A stretch of 8,768 nucleotides of DNA from Thermoplasmata archaeon (GTDB taxonomy: Archaea; Thermoplasmatota; Thermoplasmata; Thermoplasmatales; Thermoplasmataceae): NCBI GenBank assembly GCA_021797385.1, contig JAJZZW010000072.1, positions 1 to 8,768 of the forward strand, read 5' to 3'. The translations under genes and the position numbers were made by a program. The notes below the pieces were generated by a model. That model did not search any database, had not been told where the DNA came from, and was given only the letters and a program-made list of their open reading frames with translations. This document shows positions 1 through 6,405 of the stretch, piece after piece. Each line of letters starts with the position of its first letter. The first letter of the stretch is position 1.

Positions 1-466
1 TCCCCTTTGTATCCCTCCCCAGCGCCTTTGAATCGATATCCTGTCTTATCAGTTCGGTTGATTCTTCTTCCATATCTATTATAAAATCTTCCGGGCTTCT
101 CAGGGATTTGAGATCAAGTTTAATAGTTTTTTCCTTGAGTGGACAGCCCTTGCATACATTTTTCTGACCATCTTCTTCAGAGTCATACCATCTCTCCTTC
201 AGAGGGCATAATTTATTTTTACCAAACATATACAAAGTTGGGATGTTAAAATATTTCTCATTATCCTCATAAAGCCTTGTAAATTCATTATGTGTTCTGG
301 TGAGGTAGATTAATTTTTTGCCTGTCAGAAATGCAAGATAAAGTATAAAACTGGTTTTTCCTGATCCTGTCGGTGCTTCAACTGCAATCTTATTTTTTTC
401 CTCAAGGTTTTCAGATACAGTGGTTATCAGAGCATCCTGCCATTCCCTTGGGGTAAACTTTTCCAT
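1..466 (-). CDS. XPD/Rad3-like Fe-S DNA helicase, N-terminal part (cut by window edge)
   Basis: Superfamily 2 helicase of the XPD/Rad3/DinG type, which unwinds DNA 5'-to-3' in repair. The frame runs from ATG at 466 to the left edge, giving 155 residues of a family usually about 600-650 aa long. Residues 5-12 (TPREWQDA) fit the Q-motif-like start of XPD, and residues 31-38 (APTGSGKT) are the Walker A ATP-binding loop. LTRTHNE at 55-61 fits helicase motif Ia. Cys87, Cys105 and Cys108 match in spacing the first three ligands of the XPD 4Fe-4S cluster (about 88, 102 and 105 in Sulfolobus XPD); the fourth ligand should lie just beyond the edge. A TATA-like box at 487-494 (minus strand) sits about 24 nt before the start codon. 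The family call is strong. Assignment to XPD rather than a DinG-like paralogue cannot be settled from this fragment. Confidence 0.88.
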   Translation of the reverse strand, partial: MEKFTPREWQDALITTVSENLEEKNKIAVEAPTGSGKTSFILYLAFLTGKKLIYLTRTHNEFTRLYEDNEKYFNIPTLYMFGKNKLCPLKERWYDSEEDGQKNVCKGCPLKEKTIKLDLKSLRSPEDFIIDMEEESTELIRQDIDSKALGRDTKG

Positions 467-486
467 TCTTATATATTTCTAAATTG

Positions 487-494
487 TATAATTA
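487..494 (-). promoter_or_regulatory. TATA-like box for the XPD-like helicase gene
   Basis: The minus-strand sequence TAATTATA is centred about 24 nt upstream of the helicase ATG at 466, the spacing expected if transcription starts at or near the start codon. A second AT-rich string nearer the ATG (about 469-478) is too close to act as a TATA box. Confidence 0.45.
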
Positions 495-594
495 GATATT
501 CATTAGTATGTTGATGAACGTGGGTATAATAGTTGCCAGAATTAATAGACCATCGGGTACAAAATTGCCCTATAAAAAATTTAAACAGTAAAAT

Positions 595-604
595 AAATAT
601 ATAT
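595..604 (+). promoter_or_regulatory. TATA-like box, probable promoter of the MFS transporter
   Basis: AAATATATAT is centred about 27 nt before position 627, where a GTG codon occurs and where the transporter's open frame begins (after the stop at 623-625). This suggests transcription and translation begin near 626-650, well upstream of the first standard in-frame start at 737. A second candidate, TATAAAAAAT, lies at 571-580. The 467-625 stretch otherwise holds no convincing gene. Confidence 0.4.
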
Positions 605-625
605 CACTGACATTACTGATTTTAA

Positions 626-736
626 AGTGGTTGCACGGATAATAGATGGTTTATAGGCTATGTTTTTTCAAATCTTGCTGCGGGACTTACCACCCCTCTG
701 ATTCCGTTATTCGTAGTATTTTATCTTAAAAGCAAC
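626..736 (+). other. Probable N-terminal extension (TM1) of the MFS transporter, start codon unclear
   Basis: The frame of the downstream transporter stays open from 626, immediately after a TAA at 623-625. It encodes a hydrophobic stretch containing WFIGYVFSNLAAG followed by LTTPLIPLFVVFYLKSN, which looks like a typical first MFS membrane helix and its flank. No in-frame ATG, GTG or TTG occurs before 737; only ACG (635), ATA (653) and ATT (701) are present. A GTG at 627 and an ATG at 646 lie in the other two frames. The region is very likely coding. How it is initiated, or whether one base is missing, is open. Confidence 0.65.
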
Positions 737-1918
737 GTGGAGTATGTCGGTCTTGTATCTGCAATTTCATCAATGGCCTCTGTACCTGCCCTGATTATTT
801 GGGGAAATTTATCTGATAAGATCAAGAGAAGAAAAATTTTCATAGTCATAGGGTTCATGGGATCATTTCTCTCACTGTTGCTGGTTCTATTTGTCCATGA
901 TATGCCATCTTATATATCAATGCTTATAATGTTTCAGGTCCTTGCAATGGCCAGTGTACCGGTTTCTACACTGCTTATACTGGAGAACTCCGAACAATCC
1001 ACATGGTCCAAGGTGATGGGAAAATTCAACAGCTACAGTGCTATTGGTACCGTAATAGGACTGGGAATAGGAGTGCTTATCCTTACGTTTTTTGGCGGGA
1101 TAGGCGATATGCTTATACCGTACCTTTATGTTATAGCGGCCTGGTTTTACCTTATTGCAGGTATAATTTCTATTATGGTATTGAAAGAGCCTAAAAATGA
1201 GATAAAAAGAGAGAGAATAGGATATCTTTTTGCCATTCATATAATAGAAAGGGTGCGGTATTTTCCAACACATCTGGTACATATTCCTGGAAAAGAAAAT
1301 AAGATCAGAATACCAGGTCATCTGAAAATCTATTTGATTACTACTTTAATTTTAATGATGGGATTTCAATTATTCTTCATTCCATATCCGGTATTTGTTA
1401 TCAAAAAAATGAATGCAAGTGAGAATGATATATACATCATGTACCTTCTTAACAGCCTATTCTCAGCAGCTACATTCATACCGGCAGGAAAATATATCAA
1501 TTACATAGGTTCAAACAGGATGCTTTCAATATCAACAGCTATAAGGGTTATCCTGTTTCTTTCCATGGGTGTTCTATCGTTCTTCGTATTCGATACTGTT
1601 GGATATCTTCTATTCTTTATACTAATGTACGGTGTTTTCGGAGGAATATGGAGTTTCATAGGGATCAGTGAGGTAACCAGTATCTCGAACATGGCAACGA
1701 CGGCTATAAGGGGCAAGGTAATAGGGTATTATAATTCATTGAACGGTGTTGGACAGATCATAGGTGCTGGACTTTCTGGATTTATTGCATATGATATAAG
1801 CTATTCATTTGATTTCATACTTTCTGCCATAATTGTCCTTGCCGGGCTTATGATTATTATTTATTCAAAACCACCAGATATAAAATATTCCAGAAAAACC
1901 ATAAACGTTCAGTCCTGA
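737..1918 (+). CDS. Major facilitator superfamily (MFS) transporter
   Basis: Integral membrane secondary transporter; the substrate cannot be inferred. From the GTG at 737 the protein has 393 residues with about 11 hydrophobic helices. The charged loop GNLSDKIKRRK (about 23-33) matches MFS motif A, which normally lies between helices 2 and 3. A long hydrophilic central loop (about 150-195) separates the two halves, and GKYINYIGSNR (about 253-263) is the equivalent loop of the second half. Because motif A follows the first helix counted from 737, helix 1 is missing from this start; the same frame upstream to 626 encodes a suitable helix, giving the usual 12. The real start is therefore probably upstream, and 737 is only the first standard start codon. 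The 3' end overlaps the convergent glycosyltransferase gene by 10 bases. Family confidence is high; the start is uncertain. Confidence 0.85.
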   Translation: MEYVGLVSAISSMASVPALIIWGNLSDKIKRRKIFIVIGFMGSFLSLLLVLFVHDMPSYISMLIMFQVLAMASVPVSTLLILENSEQSTWSKVMGKFNSYSAIGTVIGLGIGVLILTFFGGIGDMLIPYLYVIAAWFYLIAGIISIMVLKEPKNEIKRERIGYLFAIHIIERVRYFPTHLVHIPGKENKIRIPGHLKIYLITTLILMMGFQLFFIPYPVFVIKKMNASENDIYIMYLLNSLFSAATFIPAGKYINYIGSNRMLSISTAIRVILFLSMGVLSFFVFDTVGYLLFFILMYGVFGGIWSFIGISEVTSISNMATTAIRGKVIGYYNSLNGVGQIIGAGLSGFIAYDISYSFDFILSAIIVLAGLMIIIYSKPPDIKYSRKTINVQS

Positions 1919-2571
1919 ATTCTTTTAATAAGAAGATGAAACAGATTTCTGAATCCATCATGCCATGTCTTCAACTTCGGCTTTCCTATTCGGATTCCGT
2001 ATTTTACAGGAATTTCTATGAGTCTCCCCAATCTTACAGCGTCTATCTTTATATCCTCTGAAAATGACATGCCGTTACTGAGGTTTTTCATGTCTTTATA
2101 TAGTTTCCTATAAAAAATCCACATTCCACTCTGTGAATCGTTTAAATTTATTTTGAACAGTATATGCATAGTAAAATTCAGAACACTGTTGCCTATGAAG
2201 TGAAGAGATGTGTAGCTATGCTGGGATCTGAGCGTCATTCGATCACATGATATGAAATCAACTTCGTCCAGCTGGATGATGTCGATTAATGGTTTGACTA
2301 TCTCAGTGGGATATGTATTATCACCATCCATGCAGACGATGAGGTCCCCGGTTGCATGATCCAATCCAGTTTTGTATGCTATTCCGTATCCTTTTCTATT
2401 TTCCCTTATTACAATGGCACCCCTTTCTTCGGCTATTTCCCTGGTACGATCCGTGGAATTAGTATCCACCACAATTATTTCTATCCCATTCACAGCCCGA
2501 ATCAAACCATCTATTACTATTCCTATAGTATTCTCTTCGTTGATAGTGGGAATAATTGCGGTAACTTTCAT
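1909..2571 (-). CDS. Family 2 glycosyltransferase (dolichol-phosphate sugar synthase-like)
   Basis: GT-A fold inverting glycosyltransferase of family GT2, 220 aa. It probably moves a nucleotide-activated sugar to a polyprenyl phosphate or other lipid or glycan acceptor at the inner face of the membrane. The N-terminus VTAIIPTINEENTI (3-16) and VVDTNSTDRT (34-43) form the nucleotide-binding half. MDGDNTYP (81-88) carries the metal-binding DxD motif (Asp82, Asp84). DSQSGM (145-150), SEDIKID (171-177) and TWHDGFRNL (202-210) match the acceptor-side motifs of DPM1-like enzymes. There is no C-terminal membrane domain, so it is the short soluble or peripheral form. It lies 41 bases downstream of rnhB on the same strand, with its own TATA-like box between them, and overlaps the MFS gene tail-to-tail. 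Donor and acceptor are unknown; N-glycan, S-layer glycan or glycolipid synthesis are all possible. Confidence 0.87.
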   Translation of the reverse strand: MKVTAIIPTINEENTIGIVIDGLIRAVNGIEIIVVDTNSTDRTREIAEERGAIVIRENRKGYGIAYKTGLDHATGDLIVCMDGDNTYPTEIVKPLIDIIQLDEVDFISCDRMTLRSQHSYTSLHFIGNSVLNFTMHILFKINLNDSQSGMWIFYRKLYKDMKNLSNGMSFSEDIKIDAVRLGRLIEIPVKYGIRIGKPKLKTWHDGFRNLFHLLIKRIQD

Positions 2572-2588
2572 TTATGGTTAATAGCACG

Positions 2589-2598
2589 TTATATTAAT
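2589..2598 (-). promoter_or_regulatory. TATA-like box for the glycosyltransferase gene
   Basis: The minus-strand sequence ATTAATATAA is centred about 23 nt before the glycosyltransferase ATG at 2571, inside the 41-base gap after rnhB. The gene may have its own promoter in addition to any read-through from rnhB. The gap is almost entirely A/T, so a chance match is possible. Confidence 0.35.
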
Positions 2599-2612
2599 TA
2601 TTTTTTAATTTT

Positions 2613-3230
2613 TTAGTATGTAAGTTTATTATTGAATAAATTTTTGTATGTTTTCCATTCATGCCTGACTATGCAGTCTATGTTAACATGGTTTTTTATT
2701 GCGTTTTCAACAAAATAAACCGTTCTGGGGTCTGAGGGATATCCGGAACCGAAATCCCCGAACTTATCATGAAGCTTTTCTATTTCCCTGTCCCTTACGA
2801 CTTTTGCTATTATTGATGCCGCTGAAACGGAGGGATAAATAACATCTGCATGATGCCGGCAGATTACTTCTTTTCCTGTAGATTCCCGGAGTTTTGTCTC
2901 AAGACGTTCTTCATTAACATCAAAGCTATCAACATACACCCTTGAATTTTCAGTCAAAGATAATATAAGCTTTTTGGCATAAATTTCTTCCATGATATTC
3001 AATTTTTTATCCTTAACATATTTGTCTATTTCTCCGGGCCCTATTATTATGAAGTTCTGCTTGAACCCGGCAAGCTGGGCATAAAGAAATTCTCGCCTTT
3101 TCGGGCTCAGTTTCTTGGAGTCGGCAACTCCGATGTGCTTCAATTCATTACTGTCACCACAGAGTACTGCCATTACCATGGGACCTATTAAAGGACCTCT
3201 TCCCGCCTCATCTATTCCGCATTCTTCCAT
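2613..3230 (-). CDS. rnhB: Ribonuclease HII
   Basis: Endonuclease that cuts the RNA strand of RNA-DNA hybrids and starts removal of single ribonucleotides misincorporated in DNA. The 205 residues are normal for the archaeal enzyme. GIDEAGRGPLIGPMV (5-19) carries the catalytic Asp7-Glu8 pair and the GRG substrate loop. VADSKKLSPKRR (35-46) is the conserved second motif. VYVDSFD (98-104) supplies Asp101, and HADVIYPSVSAASIIAKVVRD (127-147) supplies Asp129 in the family signature. FGDFGSGYPSDPRT (157-170) is typical of the C-terminal half. All four expected acidic residues are present, so it should be active. It is transcribed divergently from the GNAT gene and is followed 41 bases later by the glycosyltransferase on the same strand; no functional link between the two is apparent. 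Confidence 0.96.
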   Translation of the reverse strand: MEECGIDEAGRGPLIGPMVMAVLCGDSNELKHIGVADSKKLSPKRREFLYAQLAGFKQNFIIIGPGEIDKYVKDKKLNIMEEIYAKKLILSLTENSRVYVDSFDVNEERLETKLRESTGKEVICRHHADVIYPSVSAASIIAKVVRDREIEKLHDKFGDFGSGYPSDPRTVYFVENAIKNHVNIDCIVRHEWKTYKNLFNNKLTY

Positions 3231-3250
3231 TGCTATATATGTAAATTTCA

Positions 3251-3259
3251 GTTAAAACT
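3251..3259 (-). promoter_or_regulatory. TATA-like box for rnhB
   Basis: The minus-strand sequence AGTTTTAAC is centred 25 nt before the rnhB ATG at 3230. It lies in the 121-base divergent region shared with the GNAT gene. Another T/A-rich stretch (ACTTTTAAACTA on the minus strand, about 3284-3295) lies farther out and is an alternative. Confidence 0.4.
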
Positions 3260-3317
3260 GTTTGGATGTTTCTTTGAAATGGATAGTTTAAAAGTTTTAT
3301 GCTGTTGCCATTGCAAG

Positions 3318-3325
3318 ATTTAAAT
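3318..3325 (+). promoter_or_regulatory. TATA-like box for the GNAT gene
   Basis: ATTTAAAT is centred about 30 nt before the ATG at 3352. No purine-rich ribosome binding site precedes that ATG, which fits a leaderless or very short-leader message. Confidence 0.45.
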
Positions 3326-3351
3326 GCCCCGTGATAATTCTCTAGAATAAG

Positions 3352-3885
3352 ATGGATAAATATAAACTGAGGGATAAGGACATAGAAATAACTAATGAAT
3401 TTCCTACTGGCCATATGGATGAATTCGTCCATTCCGCCAGTGACAAAAAAATGGCATTGATGTTAATGGTCCATAGCTTTCCTTATCCATATACAGAGGA
3501 GGACGCTAGTGCATTCATAGATAAAAACAGGGAATCAGGAAGCGAGATATTTGAAATAGATTTCTATATTATGTACAGGGAAATATTTGCAGGTATAATT
3601 GGACTGTCAGACATTGATTATGAAAATTCCAGGGCACATATAGGATACTGGATAGGCGAGAATTGCCGGAATAAAGGTATAGGTAGGAGATCACTTGGTC
3701 TGGCCGTAAAATTTGCCAGGGAAACTCTAAAATTGAACAGCCTCCACACAGAGGTGTTAACAACCAACATACCTTCCATAACCATACTCACAAAAAACGG
3801 ATTTACCATGGATGGTTTATCAAAATATTGCTTTAGATATGAAAATAAATTCTATTCTGCCTTTATTTTTTCTTTGCTACTTTAA
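3352..3885 (+). CDS. GNAT-family N-acetyltransferase (RimJ/RimL-like)
   Basis: Acetyl-CoA-dependent acetyltransferase, 177 aa, a usual length for the RimJ/RimL-like branch. After a substrate-side N-terminal region (1-75), strands around 79-101 lead into the acetyl-CoA pyrophosphate loop GENCRNKGIGRRSL (102-115), where RNKGIG is the R/Q-x-x-G-x-G/A signature. The C-terminal stretch TEVLTTNIPSITILTKNGF (133-151) matches the family pattern of an Asn, a Ser and the closing K-x-G-F of motif B. Position 137-139 reads TTN where many relatives have a single Asn preceded by a small residue. The substrate is not predictable; protein N-termini, amino acids and small amines are all used by this branch. 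It stands alone, divergent from rnhB and 124 bases before the radical SAM gene. The ATG at 3352 is supported by the upstream TATA-like box. Confidence 0.9.
   Translation: MDKYKLRDKDIEITNEFPTGHMDEFVHSASDKKMALMLMVHSFPYPYTEEDASAFIDKNRESGSEIFEIDFYIMYREIFAGIIGLSDIDYENSRAHIGYWIGENCRNKGIGRRSLGLAVKFARETLKLNSLHTEVLTTNIPSITILTKNGFTMDGLSKYCFRYENKFYSAFIFSLLL
3862..3875 (+). terminator. T-rich stretch, possible archaeal transcription terminator
   Basis: TTTATTTTTTCTTT lies in the last codons of the GNAT gene, followed by further T-rich sequence up to about 3890. Archaeal RNA polymerase can terminate at such T-runs without a hairpin. The run also encodes Phe-Ile-Phe-Ser-Leu, so coding sequence alone may account for it. 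Confidence 0.25.
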
Positions 3886-3977
3886 TATTTAGTGGTATCA
3901 ATAAAATCTATAAAAACACTGTTATTACTGATAATCTGGGATGTTCGTATTTAAGGATAATTCTATTTATGGCAATA

Positions 3978-3985
3978 TTTATAAA
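3978..3985 (+). promoter_or_regulatory. TATA-like box for the radical SAM gene
   Basis: TTTATAAA is centred about 28 nt before the ATG at 4010, the best-formed TATA box in the window. The rest of the 3886-4009 gap is AT-rich, with a second possible box (CTATAAAAAC near 3908) and no gene that I can see. Confidence 0.55.
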
Positions 3986-4009
3986 CAATAATTCTATAAG
4001 TGCTTTCAT

Positions 4010-5686
4010 ATGACGAAATACGTTTTAGTTTCGGACTCTACCTTGAGTTACGATTATAGAAACTTCCCCCTGCTGGATTTTTTACCGTGCGCTCCGGGAA
4101 GCAAGGTACCCGGAAGAGTATACAGATTCTTGAGAGGCCCTTCTCCTGAAGCATTGCCAAATGGAGAGGCAAAAAATGCTCCATATGCCATAAGGAAAAT
4201 AGAGGCAGGGCTTTTAAGGGACAACCCAAAGAAGGATGTTGCAGTAGCACATATGGATTATCTTTCAAATTTTATTACGGATGACACTGAAATCATAGGT
4301 GTATCTACGATGGACCCGCTTGGCATAGGTCCGACAACAATGTCATATGCCGCGTTATTTGGAGGAGCCCTTGATTCGTGGGTAAGGCGTGAATGGGATA
4401 TACTCATGGAGAGAATCAACCAGATAAGAAAGGGTAAAAAAGCCAAACTTGTAATTGGTGGCCCAGGTGTCTGGGAATTTACAGTCCTTAGAGATGAAAT
4501 TGATAAATATCATTTTGATTATGTGGTTTCCGGGGAAATGGATGATATAATATCCGATCTTTTCCGTGGAATAGAGCATGATGATATTGATAAGAATATG
4601 TTTACCAGGGGATATATGACATATGATGACCATTTCAGGAGAGTTGTCAAGAATGACGACCTCTTTGTGGGCAGGGGCAGCGGAATAAGGGCATATCCAT
4701 CATTAGAGGATATTCCGGAAATTGTAAATCCTGCATCAAAGGGAATGGTAGAGGTCATGAGAGGCTGTGGTGTTGGATGCGATTTCTGTGAGGTTACACT
4801 GAGACCATTAAGATATTATTCCCTTGATAGGATAAAGAGGGAAATAGAGGTGAACGTAAAAGGTGGAAATGACCATGCATGGCTGCATTCAGATGAGATA
4901 TTCGAATACAAACATGAAAAAATGTTCACTCCTAATCAGGATGAAATGGTAGACCTGATGAAAACTGTTATGTCCATAAAGGGTGTAACAGGGTCAAATC
5001 CAACACATGGAAGAATATCTATACCCGCCGCATTCCCTGAATTAATTAAAAAATTAAGTGAGATACTGAAAGCAGGGCCGGATAACTGGATTGGAATCCA
5101 GACAGGGGTTGAAACAGGGAGCGATTCACTTGCATTGAAGCATATGCCAAATAAAACAATGCCCCTGAGGATAGGACCGGATGGATCTTTCCGTGATATC
5201 GTCTGGGAAGGCGTACAGAATGAAACAAAGTACTACTGGAGGTCTGCATTTACAATACAGGTAGGGCAGCAGGAGGAAACTGATGAGGATAACTGGGATT
5301 CTATTGCAATGATTAACCAGCTCAGCCACTCTTATACTGATGGAAGACCCTTCGAGTTCACAGTTACACCACTGGTAAATGTACCACTCGGAAGAATAAA
5401 ATCGAGAAGTTTGAATTCTATGCTTAACCCTACACAGCTAGGTGTTTATTATGCATCCTACAGACATCTTGCAAAAATGGCTACCCGGGATGGATTCCGT
5501 GATTCGCATGGAAATATATTTGCACGTGCAGGCACCGGAACAATTCTCAGCGTCGGTGGAGAGTTAATGCTTAAAGTGGTTGAGAAAATTGCCAAAAAGA
5601 ATGGCGTAGATATAGAAAAAGTAAAGAAATGGGGAATAGAAAATTCAAAGGACATTTCTTCATTGAGTATGCTCTCTCGAGCATAA
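4010..5686 (+). CDS. B12-binding-like radical SAM protein; candidate GDGT ring synthase
   Basis: Class B-type radical SAM enzyme, 558 aa. Residues about 75-190 resemble a cobalamin-binding Rossmann domain: IIGVSTMDPLGIGPTTMSYA (95-114), then KLVIGGPGVWEF (146-157) and DYVVSGEMDDI (170-180). The classical DxHxxG cobalamin His motif is absent, as in many of these enzymes. The radical SAM motif is CGVGCDFC (253-260), with Cys253, Cys257 and Cys260 holding the 4Fe-4S cluster. IGIQTGVETGSDSL (361-374) is the later SAM-contact motif. A long, well-conserved-looking C-terminal region (about 400-558) includes FTVTPLVNVPLGRIKSR. The single-gene setting gives no pathway hint. In thermoacidophilic archaea, B12-type radical SAM proteins (GrsA/GrsB) add cyclopentane rings to tetraether lipids, and the overall design here fits that. 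This is an inference only; another methyl- or C-C-forming activity is possible. The family call is firm and the function tentative. Confidence 0.85.
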   Translation: MTKYVLVSDSTLSYDYRNFPLLDFLPCAPGSKVPGRVYRFLRGPSPEALPNGEAKNAPYAIRKIEAGLLRDNPKKDVAVAHMDYLSNFITDDTEIIGVSTMDPLGIGPTTMSYAALFGGALDSWVRREWDILMERINQIRKGKKAKLVIGGPGVWEFTVLRDEIDKYHFDYVVSGEMDDIISDLFRGIEHDDIDKNMFTRGYMTYDDHFRRVVKNDDLFVGRGSGIRAYPSLEDIPEIVNPASKGMVEVMRGCGVGCDFCEVTLRPLRYYSLDRIKREIEVNVKGGNDHAWLHSDEIFEYKHEKMFTPNQDEMVDLMKTVMSIKGVTGSNPTHGRISIPAAFPELIKKLSEILKAGPDNWIGIQTGVETGSDSLALKHMPNKTMPLRIGPDGSFRDIVWEGVQNETKYYWRSAFTIQVGQQEETDEDNWDSIAMINQLSHSYTDGRPFEFTVTPLVNVPLGRIKSRSLNSMLNPTQLGVYYASYRHLAKMATRDGFRDSHGNIFARAGTGTILSVGGELMLKVVEKIAKKNGVDIEKVKKWGIENSKDISSLSMLSRA

Positions 5687-5696
5687 ATCTTTAAAG

Positions 5697-5704
5697 TATT
5701 TATA
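5697..5704 (+). promoter_or_regulatory. TATA-like box for the DUF47-PiT pair
   Basis: TATTTATA is centred about 24 nt before the ATG at 5725 and begins 10 bases after the radical SAM stop codon. It suggests the pair has its own leaderless start even though only 38 bases separate it from the gene before. Confidence 0.45.
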
Positions 5705-5724
5705 CATATTTTTTATAACATGCC

Positions 5725-6405
5725 ATGGTAAATTACAATTTTTTAAAAAGGATACTGGTGGTCGGCGAGAAGAACCTGTTATCCCGGCTTTCAGAATATC
5801 CTTTAATGGGTATAGAAAATTCTTCAAGCTTGATATCAATGATTAAAAATGCTCCTTCTAACATTGAAGTGTATAATGAGAAAGTAAGATCAATGGAGAA
5901 GAGAGGCGATGAAATGAATATAGATTTCAGGCACGAGGTTACCAGTGGTGCAATAAGTTCCAGTTTGATGGACAATCTTCTCACCCTGATAGAAAAATGC
6001 GATGATATACTGGATAAAACATATTTTGTCAGCAGGGAACTGAACAGATTCAACATAAATTACTCCATGTCAGCCGATGAAAAGGCCATTCGCGACCACT
6101 CATACACAAATTTCATCCAGATACTTGAATCCAACAAAAAAGCACTTGATTATGTGCACAGCATACTGAACGAAAATGATCTCGGGAAAATGAGATCTGA
6201 CAGGAAAAATATCGAGGCTATCGAAGAACAGGTAGATGAAATAAAGGACAATATCATTGACTATACCTACAAAAATTCAGGCAAGATGTCATATCTGGTA
6301 TTTGAACACCTGAACACGCTTGCCCACAAGCTTGATGATCTTCTGGACGATTGTGAGGATATCTCTGATCTTGTGTTTACAATAATGCTTTCGGTGACAA
6401 GTTGA
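5725..6405 (+). CDS. DUF47 / PhoU-like protein, partner of the PiT permease
   Basis: Soluble, almost entirely helical protein of 226 aa belonging to the DUF47 (PhoU-like) family, which is commonly encoded beside PiT phosphate permeases and thought to control them. MEKRGDEMNIDFRHEVTSG (57-75) fits the family's early conserved stretch with its Glu/Asp metal-site pattern. LIEKCDDILDK (88-98) and the second-half repeat IEEQVDEIKDNIID (166-179) with HKLDDLLDDCEDISD (201-215) show the pseudo-twofold PhoU arrangement of acidic helices. There are no membrane segments. The stop TGA (6403-6405) overlaps the TTG start of the permease, so the two are almost certainly made together. The ATG at 5725 is chosen for its spacing to the TATA-like box; the ATG at 5720 is out of frame. 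Confidence 0.87.
   Translation: MVNYNFLKRILVVGEKNLLSRLSEYPLMGIENSSSLISMIKNAPSNIEVYNEKVRSMEKRGDEMNIDFRHEVTSGAISSSLMDNLLTLIEKCDDILDKTYFVSRELNRFNINYSMSADEKAIRDHSYTNFIQILESNKKALDYVHSILNENDLGKMRSDRKNIEAIEEQVDEIKDNIIDYTYKNSGKMSYLVFEHLNTLAHKLDDLLDDCEDISDLVFTIMLSVTS
6393..6397 (+). promoter_or_regulatory. Shine-Dalgarno site deciding the TTG start of the PiT gene
   Basis: GGTGA, complementary to the archaeal 16S rRNA 3' end, ends 4 bases before the TTG at 6402. It supports that rare start codon. The second gene of an operon using a ribosome binding site, while first genes appear leaderless, is the usual archaeal pattern. Confidence 0.5.

Noticed and set aside
917..1321. 134-codon open frame on the minus strand inside the MFS gene
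   Set aside because: It lies wholly within a convincing membrane-protein gene, has low-complexity Tyr/His/Lys-rich composition and no recognisable domain.
2356..2616. Two overlapping plus-strand frames antisense to the glycosyltransferase start
   Set aside because: They are in different frames over the same GT2 motifs and are Ile/Tyr-rich shadow translations.
3208..3432. 74-codon minus-strand frame across the rnhB-GNAT divergent region
   Set aside because: It overlaps the starts of both well-supported genes and covers their promoter region; no domain is visible.
3886..4009. Possible tRNA or small RNA in the gap before the radical SAM gene
   Set aside because: I found no cloverleaf arms, T-loop or CCA-like end; the gap is explained by AT-rich promoter sequence.
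5733..6056. 107-codon minus-strand frame under the DUF47 gene
   Set aside because: It is the complement of a helical coding sequence, Ser/Leu-rich, without a family match or promoter of its own.
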